From: CAIXRL01 sp039917105
Lineage (GTDB): Bacteria; Eisenbacteria; RBG-16-71-46
Direction: 5' to 3'
DNA length: 64,000 nucleotides
NCBI GenBank assembly: GCA_039917105.1
Contig: JBDSKE010000251.1
Location: forward strand, 24,930-88,929
Below the pieces are notes generated by a model. That model was not told the DNA's origin, made no database searches, and saw only the letters and a list, made by a program, of their open reading frames with translations. The position numbers and the translations under genes were made by a program. Shown here piece after piece: positions 43,511 to 52,332 of the stretch (positions are counted from its first letter, which is position 1; each line of letters starts with the position of its first letter).

Positions 43511-44029
43511 ATGCGCCGTGCCGGTCCGCAAGCCCGATTCCTGTTGCCGTTCGCCCTACTCCTCGCCCTTTGGGGCGCGGGCTGCGGGAGGACCAAGAAA
43601 CCCGAAGCGAAACTGACCTTCGAGCAGTTGCCCGACACCGCGGGGCTCTCGCAGGGCCGTCCGATCCTGACCGAGCTCGAGACCATGCGCATGGATGGTG
43701 GGGCGCTGCGAGTGCTGGGGGGCGCGGACCTTCCCGAGGGTGCGCGGCTGCAGATCGCAATCAGGCGTCCGAATGAACGCAGTACCGTCGCCATGGCGCA
43801 TGTCGAGGTGCACGAGCACCGCTTCGAATCCCCGCCGCTCATGGGAGAGTTCGGCCCATTACCCAAGGCGCGCTATCGCTTCGAGGTCACGGCGCGCTTC
43901 ACGCCAGACTGGCAGCCGGCCACGGTATTGCGCGCGACCAACGACGGCAAGACGCTGCGCGGGCCGGGCATCACGCGTGATCGCAATGGAGATGCGATGT
44001 TCTTCCTGTCCAAGGAGACCCAGCGATGA
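43511..44029 (+). CDS. Lipoprotein, hypothetical
   Basis: A 172-residue exported lipoprotein with signal 'RFLLPFALLLALWGAGC' (lipidated Cys about position 25). The frame extends upstream to 43304, but ATG at 43511 starts the signal peptide. The mature part is a single beta-rich domain ('GRPILTELETMRMDGGALRV', 'RYRFEVTARFTPDWQPATVL') with a conserved-looking 'AHVEVHEHRFESPPLMGEFG', similar in outline to immunoglobulin-like Gmad-type folds. Its stop overlaps the Eis-like gene by four bases; it opens a five-gene run. Confidence 0.78.
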   Translation: MRRAGPQARFLLPFALLLALWGAGCGRTKKPEAKLTFEQLPDTAGLSQGRPILTELETMRMDGGALRVLGGADLPEGARLQIAIRRPNERSTVAMAHVEVHEHRFESPPLMGEFGPLPKARYRFEVTARFTPDWQPATVLRATNDGKTLRGPGITRDRNGDAMFFLSKETQR

Positions 44030-45306
44030 GCCGCCCGCGCGCTCCAAGACCGCCCGCACTGCGATACCGGCCTGCCCGACGCACGGACGTCGATACGCTT
44101 GCCGATCTGGCCTTGCGAGCGTACCGCGTCAGCAGCCTCGAGGCTCGCCGCGAGTTCTACACGGACCACCCACGTTTCACGCTCAAGGATGTCCGAGTCG
44201 GCGAGCTCGATGGCGAGATCGTCGCCTCGCTCGTCTTCTACCCGCTCACGGCACTCGTCCGCGGCACACGCCTTCCCCTGACCGGTATCGGATCAGTCTC
44301 CGTATCGCCCGAACACCGCCGCCGCGGCGTGGGCGAAGCATTGATCCGCTCCGCGTTGCGCGAACTGCGCCAACGCGGGGACGCGTTCTCGATCCTGTAT
44401 CCGTTCCGTACCGAGTTCTACCGGCGTTTTGGTTATGGACTCATCGAGCGGCCGCGTTTGATGTCGATGGCGCCGGCGCTGCTGCCGGCTTCCGACGAAG
44501 CCAAGCGCGTCCGCAGACTGAGACTACCGGACCGCCCGCATGTTCAAGCCCTGTACGACCAGCACACGCTCGAGCGCGGACACTTCGCGCTCACCCGCCG
44601 GTCTGAATGGTGGGAGCAGCGCTTGTGGAGCTATGAAGGTGATTGGGTGGTGTATGAACGCCATCGGGGTCGGATCGAGGGCTATCTGCAATATCAGGTC
44701 GACAGCGCCGAGGGCCCATGGAAGCTTGCCGTCACCGTCAATGAGTTCGTCGCGACGACGCCAGCGGCCCAGCGCGGTCTATGGGGATACCTGCACGCGC
44801 TTCGCGACCAGGCCAGTGAGATCGTACTCGCCACGCCGGATGACGGCACGTGGGATGCCGTCCTGTCCGACGCGCAGAACCTGCGTGGTGAACTCAAGCT
44901 GGGCGTGTTGCGCTCGGCGGGACACGCGGGCAATGGCGCCATGTTGCGCCTGCTGGACGCCAAGGCGGGGCTCGAGGCGATGCCGATCGAAACGCATGCA
45001 CGCGGCGAACTCACAATCGAGCTACGCGACGACGTGCTTCCGCAGAACGCTCGCGGCTGGCGCCTGACTGCGCGCGAGGGGCGCCTGCATGTCCGCGTCG
45101 AGAGCGCTCGCATGCAGGGAACACGCAATCAACTGCCGCGACTGGTGATGCCGCCCGACGTGCTCTCCAGCATCCTGGCCGGCTCGCTCTCGCCGCAGCG
45201 CGCGACCGAGATGGGCCTGGTCGAGGATCTGCGAGGCGGCGCCGAAATGATCGAACGCTGGTTCACTACCCGGCCCGCGTTCCTGTACGCCTTCAACGCA
45301 TTCTAG
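44026..45306 (+). CDS. Eis-like GNAT N-acetyltransferase
   Basis: A 426-residue protein built like mycobacterial Eis: an N-terminal GNAT domain with the acetyl-CoA P-loop ('VSPEHRRRGVGEALIRSAL'), a second degenerate GNAT domain (about 160-310) and a C-terminal sterol-carrier-like domain. 'LYPFRTEFYRRFGYGL' holds the tyrosine that serves as general acid in Eis, and the protein ends in Phe ('FLYAFNAF'), like Eis, whose C-terminal carboxylate is the general base. Substrates may be aminoglycosides, other amines or protein lysines. ATG at 44026 overlaps the upstream stop. Stop TAG, 13 bases before the thioesterase. Confidence 0.9.
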   Translation: MSRPRAPRPPALRYRPARRTDVDTLADLALRAYRVSSLEARREFYTDHPRFTLKDVRVGELDGEIVASLVFYPLTALVRGTRLPLTGIGSVSVSPEHRRRGVGEALIRSALRELRQRGDAFSILYPFRTEFYRRFGYGLIERPRLMSMAPALLPASDEAKRVRRLRLPDRPHVQALYDQHTLERGHFALTRRSEWWEQRLWSYEGDWVVYERHRGRIEGYLQYQVDSAEGPWKLAVTVNEFVATTPAAQRGLWGYLHALRDQASEIVLATPDDGTWDAVLSDAQNLRGELKLGVLRSAGHAGNGAMLRLLDAKAGLEAMPIETHARGELTIELRDDVLPQNARGWRLTAREGRLHVRVESARMQGTRNQLPRLVMPPDVLSSILAGSLSPQRATEMGLVEDLRGGAEMIERWFTTRPAFLYAFNAF

Positions 45307-45319
45307 TGCGAGGAGCCCG

Positions 45320-45763
45320 GTGAGTGATTCCCTCTGGACGGTCGTGGCCCCGTTACGCCCGCGTTTTCGCGACACCGACGCCATGGGGCACATCAATAAC
45401 GCGGTCTATGTCACTTATCTCGAGGTGGCGCGGCAGGAGTATTGGCGCGCGTTCAAAGGCGGCGAATCCAACTACCGCGTGGTGCCATTCATCCTTGCGC
45501 GCGTCGAGGTCGATTTTCGGAGCGAGGCACTCATGCACGAAATGCTCGACCTGGGCATCCGTTGCTCGCATGTGGGCGGAAAGTCGTTCGGGTTCGACTA
45601 CGAGATCCGCGAACACACCACGCAACGGCTTGTCGTGGCGGCCCGCACGGTGCAGGTGCTTTACGATTACGCCAACAAGCAGAGCATCGCAGTTCCCGCG
45701 GAACTGCGCGCCAACCTCGAATCGTTCGAAGGTCGTTCACTCACCCGTGAGGTTTCTCCATGA
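45320..45763 (+). CDS. Acyl-CoA thioesterase, 4HBT hot-dog family
   Basis: A 147-residue hot-dog-fold thioesterase. The family signature 'RFRDTDAMGHINNAVYVTYLE' holds the catalytic Asp and the 'GHxNN' helix start. 'SEALMHEMLDLGIRCSHVGGKSFGFDYEI' continues the fold. GTG at 45320 follows GAGGAG (45309-45314), which decides the start. The enzyme hydrolyses an acyl-CoA, of unknown chain. The stop overlaps the next ATG (ATGA), so it is co-translated with the small Tat protein. Being second to last before an amidase, it may belong with acyl or amide turnover. Confidence 0.9.
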   Translation: MSDSLWTVVAPLRPRFRDTDAMGHINNAVYVTYLEVARQEYWRAFKGGESNYRVVPFILARVEVDFRSEALMHEMLDLGIRCSHVGGKSFGFDYEIREHTTQRLVVAARTVQVLYDYANKQSIAVPAELRANLESFEGRSLTREVSP

Positions 45764-46038
45764 GTGACTCCAGCCGCAAACCCGCCGCGATTTCGCGCCG
45801 GCGCTTCATGGCAAGCGTCGCGGCTGGTTCCGCCGCACTGCTCGCGCACCCGCTTGCCGCTGCCGCCGCCACGGCGCGGCGCGCAGCGCGCAAGGCGAGT
45901 GCTCCACCGTCGGAGTTCAACAAACAACGCGCCAGCACCCTTGCCACGCTCAAGACGATCCGCGCTCAGGTCTTGCCGCCGGGCGGCGACCTTGGCGCCG
46001 TGTTCCATCCACTGCGGTCTCGACGGGGTGGCAAGTGA
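45760..46038 (+). CDS. Small Tat-signal protein coupled to an amidase
   Basis: A 92-residue protein whose first half is a twin-arginine signal: 'SRRRFMASVAAGSAALLAHPL', followed by an AxA-rich region. The rest ('SEFNKQRASTLATLKTIRAQ') is a short, basic helix-forming tail ending 'RGGK', with no known domain. It overlaps its neighbours on both sides (ATGA at 45760 and TGATG at 46036-46040), so it is locked to the thioesterase and amidase. The amidase lacks its own signal peptide. In such a pair the small protein could carry the folded amidase through the Tat system as a hitch-hiker; this is inference. Confidence 0.72.
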   Translation: MSDSSRKPAAISRRRFMASVAAGSAALLAHPLAAAAATARRAARKASAPPSEFNKQRASTLATLKTIRAQVLPPGGDLGAVFHPLRSRRGGK

Positions 46039-47441
46039 TGCTCGACGAGGCCACGTTCCACCTGCCCGTCGCGGAGTTGGCCGCGCGTATCCGCACGCGC
46101 CGGCTTTCACCCGTTGAACTGACCGAGGGATTCCTTGTCCGGATCGCCCGCCTCAATGCTCGTTTCAATGCCTACGAGACCGTCACGCCCGAGTTGGCAC
46201 TGACCCAGGCTCGCTTGGCCGAAGCCGAGATCGCGGCCGGTCGGTACCGAGGTCCATTGCACGGGGTTCCCTACGGAGCCAAGGACCTGCTCGACACTGC
46301 GGGCGTCGCCACCGCGTGGGGCACGAAGTTCCTCAAGGGCCGCGTGCCCGAAACGGACGCCACGGTCATCACGCGTCTGCGGGAGGCGGGCGCGGTTCTA
46401 CTCGGCAAGACGGCGATGGTCGAGTTCGCCGGGTGCCTGGGCTATCGATTTCCCGCGTCGTCGGCGATGGGCCCGGGACGGAACCCCTGGGACGCGTCGC
46501 GCTGGACTGGCGGGTCGTCCTCCGGCTCGGGCGCGGCAATGGCGGCGGGTCTCGCGGCATTCGCGATCGGGACCGAGACGTGGGGCAGCATCCTGTGCCC
46601 GGCCGCGTTCTGCGGCGTGACCGGCTTTCGCCCGACCTACGGCGTGGTCTCGCGCGCAGGCGGCATGGTTGGAGCCTATACATTCGACAAAGTGGGACCA
46701 CTCGTCCGGACGGCGCAGGATGCGCGACTCGTGCTCCAAGCGATCGTCGGCCCGGACCCGCGCGACCCCTCGTGCACGAACGAGCCGCTCGAGTTGCGCC
46801 CGCGGGCGGGCAAACCGCTTGGCCAACTCAAGGCGGCGATCATCCCCTTGGATTGGGGCCCCGGAACCGAACCCCAGTGCAAGGTCGCGTTCGAGGCGGC
46901 CGTGGACGAGTTGCGCGGAGCCGGCCTGGCCATGGAGGTCGCCAAACTCCCCGACTACCCGGCAAGCGAAGTCTCGGGGCTGCTCATCACGGTCGAGGCG
47001 CTCGCTTCGTTCGAACCCTTCCTCAAGGATGGTCGCGCCAAGCAATTGCACGACGACATGGCGTGGCGCCAAGGCGAAATCGCCTCGGTCATCACCGGCG
47101 CCGATGTGATGAAGGCATGGCGCATGCGCGGGGAGTTGCAGAGGAAGACCGCTGAGTTCTTCGAGCGCTACGATGTCATCGTGTCCCCGAACTTCCAGTC
47201 CGTCGCACCACCTGTGGATCGCAATCTATATGAGACCTTGCCATACGGCGATCCCGTTGGGGCGATCGGGAACGGTTGTGGGCTACCGGCGATCGCACTT
47301 CCATGCGGCGCGGGTGCGCACGGGCTGCCGGTGGGGTTCCAGATCATGGGCGCACCGTTCGAGGAAGCGACGCTGCTGGACTTGGGCGAGTTGTACCAGC
47401 GCCGCACGCATCACCATCGGGCGACACCGAAACTGGCCTGA
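46038..47441 (+). CDS. Amidase signature-family hydrolase
   Basis: A 467-residue amidase of the signature family (GatA/FAAH type). The Ser-cisSer-Lys triad is visible: Lys in 'VPYGAKDLLDTAG', cis-Ser in 'TGGSSSGSGAAMAAG', and the nucleophile in 'IGTETWGSILCPAAFCGVTG' (usual 'GTDTGGSI', with Trp replacing Gly). 'GLPAIALPCG' and 'LPVGFQIMGAPFEEATLL' follow as in family members. Substrate unknown; not GatA, because gatB and gatC are absent. No signal peptide of its own. ATG at 46038 overlaps the Tat protein stop by one base; a GTG at 46035 is also possible. Confidence 0.93.
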   Translation: MLDEATFHLPVAELAARIRTRRLSPVELTEGFLVRIARLNARFNAYETVTPELALTQARLAEAEIAAGRYRGPLHGVPYGAKDLLDTAGVATAWGTKFLKGRVPETDATVITRLREAGAVLLGKTAMVEFAGCLGYRFPASSAMGPGRNPWDASRWTGGSSSGSGAAMAAGLAAFAIGTETWGSILCPAAFCGVTGFRPTYGVVSRAGGMVGAYTFDKVGPLVRTAQDARLVLQAIVGPDPRDPSCTNEPLELRPRAGKPLGQLKAAIIPLDWGPGTEPQCKVAFEAAVDELRGAGLAMEVAKLPDYPASEVSGLLITVEALASFEPFLKDGRAKQLHDDMAWRQGEIASVITGADVMKAWRMRGELQRKTAEFFERYDVIVSPNFQSVAPPVDRNLYETLPYGDPVGAIGNGCGLPAIALPCGAGAHGLPVGFQIMGAPFEEATLLDLGELYQRRTHHHRATPKLA

Positions 47442-47471
47442 GTGGGTCGGGCCGCAAAGGGCGTCCCGGCA

Positions 47472-49712
47472 CTACCGCGGTACATTCGCGCGCGGCAGCC
47501 CCCAGAGTCGTTGCAATACCCAATCCAGGATGGCGATCTCCTGATCGCGGCGGAAGTACCACAGGGGGAAGCCGCTGAACACGACCGGGGCCCCATCGGC
47601 GCCTCGGTAGACCGTCATCACCACCCGCTCCGATCCCAATGACCCTCCCACGGTCTGGTAAAGCGAATCGAGCGGGCTCGAAACGATACCGTCGGGCTGA
47701 CCGGGCAACTGTTCGCTGATGACATTGCCCTTGGTGAGCGCCTCCGCGGTGTAGGTGGTACGAAAGTAATCGGACTGATTCGTGCGGTTCGGCGCATAGA
47801 CGTTGATGGGATCAGTTGCGGGCGATTTCTCGAATAGATATTCGGGCAGTTCATCGTAGCTCGGCGCGCCCGGCCATCGCCCGAACCCGCTGGTGGCCCT
47901 CTGCGCCTGCGCGGTGCTGCCCACTCCGATCTCCGACTGCCAGCGAACAAGGTCGTACATGAAGCGGCCGGGAACCAACTCACCGTCCGCGTTCGAGAAC
48001 ACCGAACTGCTCGTCGTGAGCTTGTCCCAGTCCCGTTGCAAGCAGGTCGCGGCACCGCCTCCCATGAGCCAGAGCTTGCCTCCCTGCGCCACCCAGGTCG
48101 CGAGCGTATTGCTGTTGCCGGGCTTCGCCATATAGCGCAGCGACGCCATCGGATCCCGCGTCAGATACGGGGCATTCTCATTCGCCGCACCCTTCTGGTC
48201 GGCGTACCAGACGATGTGCCGGTAGCGACCCAACTGACTCAGCCGCAGCACGCCATCCGGCACGAAGCGGGTCCCCACCGTGTCGTAGGCATAGCCCTTG
48301 AAGATGCCGGGAGGGCTCTGGATTCCCGCGGGATAAGCCCGCCACGGCACGCCGCCGCCGGCGAACATGAAGGTGTCGAGTTCCGCTGCGGTCGGCCAAC
48401 TCCCCTTGGGCCGATCGAGCGTCCCGTTCGTCAACCTCACATCCGGATTGAAGCGCGTGTCATTCACGAACAGCAGGACCTTGTCGAATGTCGCACGAAC
48501 CACCGTGAACTGGACGATCGAGAGGCTCACTTGGTCGATGTTGTCGCGTGCCTCGACATAGAAGTAGTGCGTCTCGGTGTTGATGCCGGGCGGCAACACG
48601 AACGCCGGCAGACGCACACCCGTCGCGCCGGGGGACCATTGGCTCCAATGCCGCAGGTCGCTCAACTCGTTCGTGCGCTGGGTCTCATCCCCGATGTCCC
48701 CATCGAGCATCCAGCGATAGCCCGCGACGAATCCCCCCGATGAAGCAACGGCGAACCAGTTGAATCGCACGGCCTGCTCGGCAGGAACTTCCGCTCGGAT
48801 GTATCCCGAGGGATCGCGCGAAACACCGCCCGAAGGGTATTGGTAATAGAAAGATTCGTTATACACAGTGAATCGAGGCCCGAGTAGGCCGAGATAGCTC
48901 ACCCCGAAGAACAACATGTTCACATCAAGGTTGAACACCGGCGAATACGCTCCAGCCTCATCAAAGGCCACGATGATGGCCACGTAGCGCTTGTCTGGCA
49001 GGAGGTTGCGAACATCGATCGCGGTTGCGCTGGCGCCGAGCGAATCCCACCCATCGAAATGTGGCGCATAGTGCTTGCGCAATGAATCCGGACGGAGCAG
49101 CAGCGTGAAGAAATCGAACTCACGGTTGTCTTCGGCGAAGACCTTGAACTTGTAGTACACCGGCTTGGTGGTCGTGCGCCCGTCCGGATCAGTGCCCGCC
49201 CAATTGAGCCGGACTCCGGGCCCGAATGTCGGAGTCAGCAAGTGGTTCGGGACTGGATTCACGAACTTCACCGTCGGCGTGACCGTGTAGGACGTGAACG
49301 CGCGAATCTCGGGAGCCGACTCGCCGCCACGATCGTCCACCGCCTTGATCACGAATGTGTGAAAGCCCTTGGCGGTGGGGGATGCCAGCGAATCGGCATT
49401 CTCGGAGCGGAACAGGAAGGTCTGGCGATTCTCCGTGGTCTTCACCCACGCGGTATCCACACCGGGCTCGGTGGGCGGGTCGACGCAGTACAGGAAGTGG
49501 TCGATGCGGCCATCGTCATCGAACCCGGCCCAACGAATCTCGTAGGCATAGAAGAACGCCTGGCGCGGGTCGGTTGGCGCCTGGGTGATCTGCACTCTCG
49601 GCCGTTGATTGGCCAATGGCGCCAGCGCGGCGTTCTTGCCGCAACCAAGCGTCGCCAGTGCCCCGGTCGCCGCGACCAGCACGCCCGTGCGCAGGAGCCG
49701 ACCGCCCATCAT
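47472..49712 (-). CDS. Large exported lipoprotein with a GATase-like C-terminal fold
   Basis: A 746-residue exported lipoprotein with lipobox 'GALATLGC'. The first 450 residues look like fibronectin-type modules ('FFYAYEIRWAGFDDDGR', 'FHTFVIKAVDDRGG'), and a later part carries 'TFDKVLLFVNDTRFNPD' and 'WVAQGGKLWLMGGGAA', a pattern of the class I glutamine-amidotransferase/ThuA-like fold. The catalytic Cys of active amidotransferases is not seen. ATG at 49712 overlaps the stop of the aspartyl-protease gene by four bases, so the two are made together. Function unknown; a surface or periplasmic binding role is likely. Confidence 0.72.
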   Translation of the reverse strand: MMGGRLLRTGVLVAATGALATLGCGKNAALAPLANQRPRVQITQAPTDPRQAFFYAYEIRWAGFDDDGRIDHFLYCVDPPTEPGVDTAWVKTTENRQTFLFRSENADSLASPTAKGFHTFVIKAVDDRGGESAPEIRAFTSYTVTPTVKFVNPVPNHLLTPTFGPGVRLNWAGTDPDGRTTTKPVYYKFKVFAEDNREFDFFTLLLRPDSLRKHYAPHFDGWDSLGASATAIDVRNLLPDKRYVAIIVAFDEAGAYSPVFNLDVNMLFFGVSYLGLLGPRFTVYNESFYYQYPSGGVSRDPSGYIRAEVPAEQAVRFNWFAVASSGGFVAGYRWMLDGDIGDETQRTNELSDLRHWSQWSPGATGVRLPAFVLPPGINTETHYFYVEARDNIDQVSLSIVQFTVVRATFDKVLLFVNDTRFNPDVRLTNGTLDRPKGSWPTAAELDTFMFAGGGVPWRAYPAGIQSPPGIFKGYAYDTVGTRFVPDGVLRLSQLGRYRHIVWYADQKGAANENAPYLTRDPMASLRYMAKPGNSNTLATWVAQGGKLWLMGGGAATCLQRDWDKLTTSSSVFSNADGELVPGRFMYDLVRWQSEIGVGSTAQAQRATSGFGRWPGAPSYDELPEYLFEKSPATDPINVYAPNRTNQSDYFRTTYTAEALTKGNVISEQLPGQPDGIVSSPLDSLYQTVGGSLGSERVVMTVYRGADGAPVVFSGFPLWYFRRDQEIAILDWVLQRLWGLPRANVPR

Positions 49713-51616
49713 CGCAGCATCTCCTTGAGCCGCACGGTCAAGACTCGCGGCGCTCCGTCGCGCTCCACCGTGAGGGTGAGGGTACGGCCATCAGGGCCGT
49801 CCTCAAGACGGTTGTCGATCGCACGCACGTCCCATTCCAGAATCGGCTTGCCGTCAAGCGCGATCACGCGTTCTCCCTCGCGGAGTCCCGCTCTTGCGGC
49901 CGCCGAACCCGGCAGCACCGACAGTGCAGTCACATGATCCCGATACCAGCCCAGCGTGAGCCCGGTACGAGTGAGCATGTCGCGATTGGGATAGCGCTTT
50001 CCCGGTTCGAGGAAGATCTGATGACGTTCGTAATCCAATGTCAGGCGAAAGCGCTCGAGCAATCGGTTGCCGATGTTGCCGGCGAACTCCTCGCTTGCGA
50101 ATGCACCCTCCGTGGCACTGGAGAGCAGCACGATCGGGTCGACCCAGCTGTAGGGCCCGAGTTCCATGCGCTTCAATCGTCCCAGCGTGCTGTGGAAGTC
50201 ACCGCCGAAGCCAGTCCCGGCGATCGCGAGGGAGTGACGCAAACGCGACCTGAGTTGGTTCTGCCGGACGAACGGCGTGTGCAGGTCCACGGTACTGCTG
50301 CTGCCCACGTCCAGACGGAACACGCCCTCGTACCGACCGTCGAGGCGGCCCCGCAGGCCCGGCACCGTGCCATTCATGACCATCGGCAATGGTGCCTCGA
50401 CGCCCGGAAACCTCCAGCCCTTGGGGTCGTGCAGAGTCAGGGTCCCGGCGTCATAGTCAATCGTGCTGACGAAACGGCTGATCACGTCGTACCCGATCAC
50501 GCCTGCCAGATCCCGCCAGAAGTACGCCGAGAATGCCGGCGCCACATTCATGACGGCAACTTTGAGGCCGCTGACCTCCACCCCGTCGCCATCCACGCCG
50601 CGGATCGCAAGCGAGCCGAGCTTTGCGAACGTCGCGCTTCCCGACGCACCGGCACCCGCAGCTTGCATGCGCCCGGAGGTTGCGATGCCGTGCCGGGCTG
50701 CGAATCCACTGTCCAGCACGGTCACGCTGGCACCGGTGTCGAACAGGAAATCCTCGGGGGGACCGCCCTCGAGGGAGACCTTGAGCCAGAGGTGGCGCGC
50801 ACGGTATTCCACGGGCAGCACCGCCACGCCCGCATGCCGGAGCCATTTCACCGCATCGCCGCTCGATTGGTCGGGAGCACGAAATGGCAAGCCCTCGACC
50901 GAAGGGTTCACCGCGATCGAATCAGTGGTGGCGGTCAGCCGGTTCATGGGCATCTCGGCCACATGGGTCACGCTCACGAACGCTCGCGAGCGCCCTTGGA
51001 CCGAGCGCCAGTCGGAAAGCTCGGTGATGACACTCTGGGCATCCCGCGGCGACACCACCCGCGCCAGAAGCCCCGTGCGTTCATCGAACCACAGCCGACG
51101 AGGCTTGACGCCTTGGAACGGGGAACTCACACGCAACACCGTGTATGTCCCCAGGGAGTCGCGTTCCTTTCGATCGAGATCCACGCTTCCACCGCCCTGA
51201 TCCGCCTCGGCCCATCGCTCCAACTCGAACCAGGTGCTCACGCGCGCATCGAGCAGATCGTTGTCCGTCAGTTGGACCACTCTGCTCGTGGTGGGATCGG
51301 TTCGCCACGCACTCGCGCCGTCCGAACCCTCGGCGAGCGAGAAAGGGCCGAGCGTGGTACGACTGTGGTGCCGGTCAGGTCGCTCGCTCCAGGACTCGAA
51401 ACGCCCAGTGAAACCAAAGCCGTTCACCTGAGCACGGGTATACAGCGTTCGCTCCGAGTGGAATGCAGCCGATCCGCCGGTGGCGGTGAGATAGCGCGCC
51501 ACCACACTCGCGGCGGGCTGTGTGATCGCGGCCCGGCTCCCGGGAGTGGCCGCAAATGACCCGATGAACAATAACGCCGTCGCCGCGGCCACGCGACGCC
51601 CGGACGGATGGGCCAA
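49709..51616 (-). CDS. Exported aspartyl-protease-like protein with PDZ domain
   Basis: About 635 residues. TTG at 51616 has a strong AAGGAGG at spacing 5-6, and a signal peptide ('RRVAAATALLFIGSFAATPG') then begins at once; the longer upstream frame is unlikely. The mature protein has an N-terminal beta-rich region ('ARYLTATGGSAAFHSERTLY'), two retropepsin-like domains, the first with an intact 'FLFDTGASVTVLD' and the second with 'FRLDVGSSSTVDL' (T to V at the active-site motif), and a C-terminal PDZ domain ('VTALSVLPGSAAARAGLREG'). Two copies in one chain could make the pseudo-dimeric active site of pepsins. It precedes the lipoprotein at 49712. Confidence 0.88.
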   Translation of the reverse strand: MAHPSGRRVAAATALLFIGSFAATPGSRAAITQPAASVVARYLTATGGSAAFHSERTLYTRAQVNGFGFTGRFESWSERPDRHHSRTTLGPFSLAEGSDGASAWRTDPTTSRVVQLTDNDLLDARVSTWFELERWAEADQGGGSVDLDRKERDSLGTYTVLRVSSPFQGVKPRRLWFDERTGLLARVVSPRDAQSVITELSDWRSVQGRSRAFVSVTHVAEMPMNRLTATTDSIAVNPSVEGLPFRAPDQSSGDAVKWLRHAGVAVLPVEYRARHLWLKVSLEGGPPEDFLFDTGASVTVLDSGFAARHGIATSGRMQAAGAGASGSATFAKLGSLAIRGVDGDGVEVSGLKVAVMNVAPAFSAYFWRDLAGVIGYDVISRFVSTIDYDAGTLTLHDPKGWRFPGVEAPLPMVMNGTVPGLRGRLDGRYEGVFRLDVGSSSTVDLHTPFVRQNQLRSRLRHSLAIAGTGFGGDFHSTLGRLKRMELGPYSWVDPIVLLSSATEGAFASEEFAGNIGNRLLERFRLTLDYERHQIFLEPGKRYPNRDMLTRTGLTLGWYRDHVTALSVLPGSAAARAGLREGERVIALDGKPILEWDVRAIDNRLEDGPDGRTLTLTVERDGAPRVLTVRLKEMLR

Positions 51617-51769
51617 TGCAGCCTCCTTAGTAGGAAAAGTCAGAGTGAGGCTCGATTCTAGCGGACCGGACGGGTGCGCGTCTCGATATGATTGCCTCAA
51701 GCGGGTTCGCGTGCTACTCCTCGTGCCGCACCGCGTGCCGCACCGTACCGTCAACTGGAAGGGAAACCC

Positions 51770-52258
51770 ATGTTCCGTTGGAATCTCGCGCTTGTCGCCC
51801 TGTTCATCGCGCTTGTCGCCCCCGCACCGGTCAATGCCTTTTCGGCTTTCGGCCCCCATCTCGGCTTCAGTTCAGGCCCGGACCAGATCATCCTGGGCGC
51901 GCACCTGCAGTTCGGTGACGTCGCGCCGCAGTTGGACTTCGTCCCGGGCATCGACCTCGGCTTCGGCGACAATCTGACGCTCATCTCGATCAACGGCGAT
52001 TTCCACTACCGCTTCGATGTCACGGGCTCCTCGTGGCAGCCCTATGCAGGCGCCGGCGTCGGTCTCCACTTCATCCAGTACGACAACAATGGCCCCTATA
52101 GCGACGGGAGCGCCACCGAGGGCGGCGGTCATTTCATCCTCGGAGCCGACGTGCCGACCAAGAGCGGCAGCCGCTTCTTCGCTGAGTTGAAGTTAGGGCT
52201 GAACAGCCGCTCCCCGGATCTCAAGGTCCTGGCCGGCTGGAGCTTCCGATCGCATTGA
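51770..52258 (+). CDS. Small outer-membrane beta-barrel protein
   Basis: A 162-residue exported protein. ATG at 51770 follows GGAAGGGA. Signal peptide 'MFRWNLALVALFIALVAPAPVNA', then 'HLGFSSGPDQIILGAHLQFG', 'DFHYRFDVTGSSWQPYAGAG', 'GGGHFILGADVPTKSGSRFF' and 'AELKLGLNSRSPDLKVLAGW': alternating aromatic beta-strands with short turns, as in OmpW/PagP-sized barrels. The end 'WSFRSH' lacks a terminal aromatic residue. No catalytic signature. Divergent from the aspartyl protease gene, and followed by a good terminator. Confidence 0.8.
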   Translation: MFRWNLALVALFIALVAPAPVNAFSAFGPHLGFSSGPDQIILGAHLQFGDVAPQLDFVPGIDLGFGDNLTLISINGDFHYRFDVTGSSWQPYAGAGVGLHFIQYDNNGPYSDGSATEGGGHFILGADVPTKSGSRFFAELKLGLNSRSPDLKVLAGWSFRSH

Positions 52259-52281
52259 TCCCGCACACGTCGGAGTGACCA

Positions 52282-52312
52282 GACGCCGGAGCGGCAAGCC
52301 CGCTCCGGCGTC
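52282..52312. terminator. Strong bidirectional hairpin terminator
   Basis: GACGCCGGAGCG (52282-52293) pairs perfectly with CGCTCCGGCGTC (52301-52312), extendable by one G-C pair, loop of 5-7 bases. It lies 23 bases after the barrel gene stop and 21 bases after the convergent DsbD stop, so it can serve both. A short T-run (TCTTCG) follows on the plus strand. Confidence 0.8.
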
Positions 52313-52332
52313 TTCGTATGTCGCCGATGCGA

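Noticed and set aside
49616..51559. 647-codon open frame on the plus strand
   Set aside because: It is antisense to the aspartyl-protease/PDZ gene and has His/Gln/Arg-rich, domain-free sequence.
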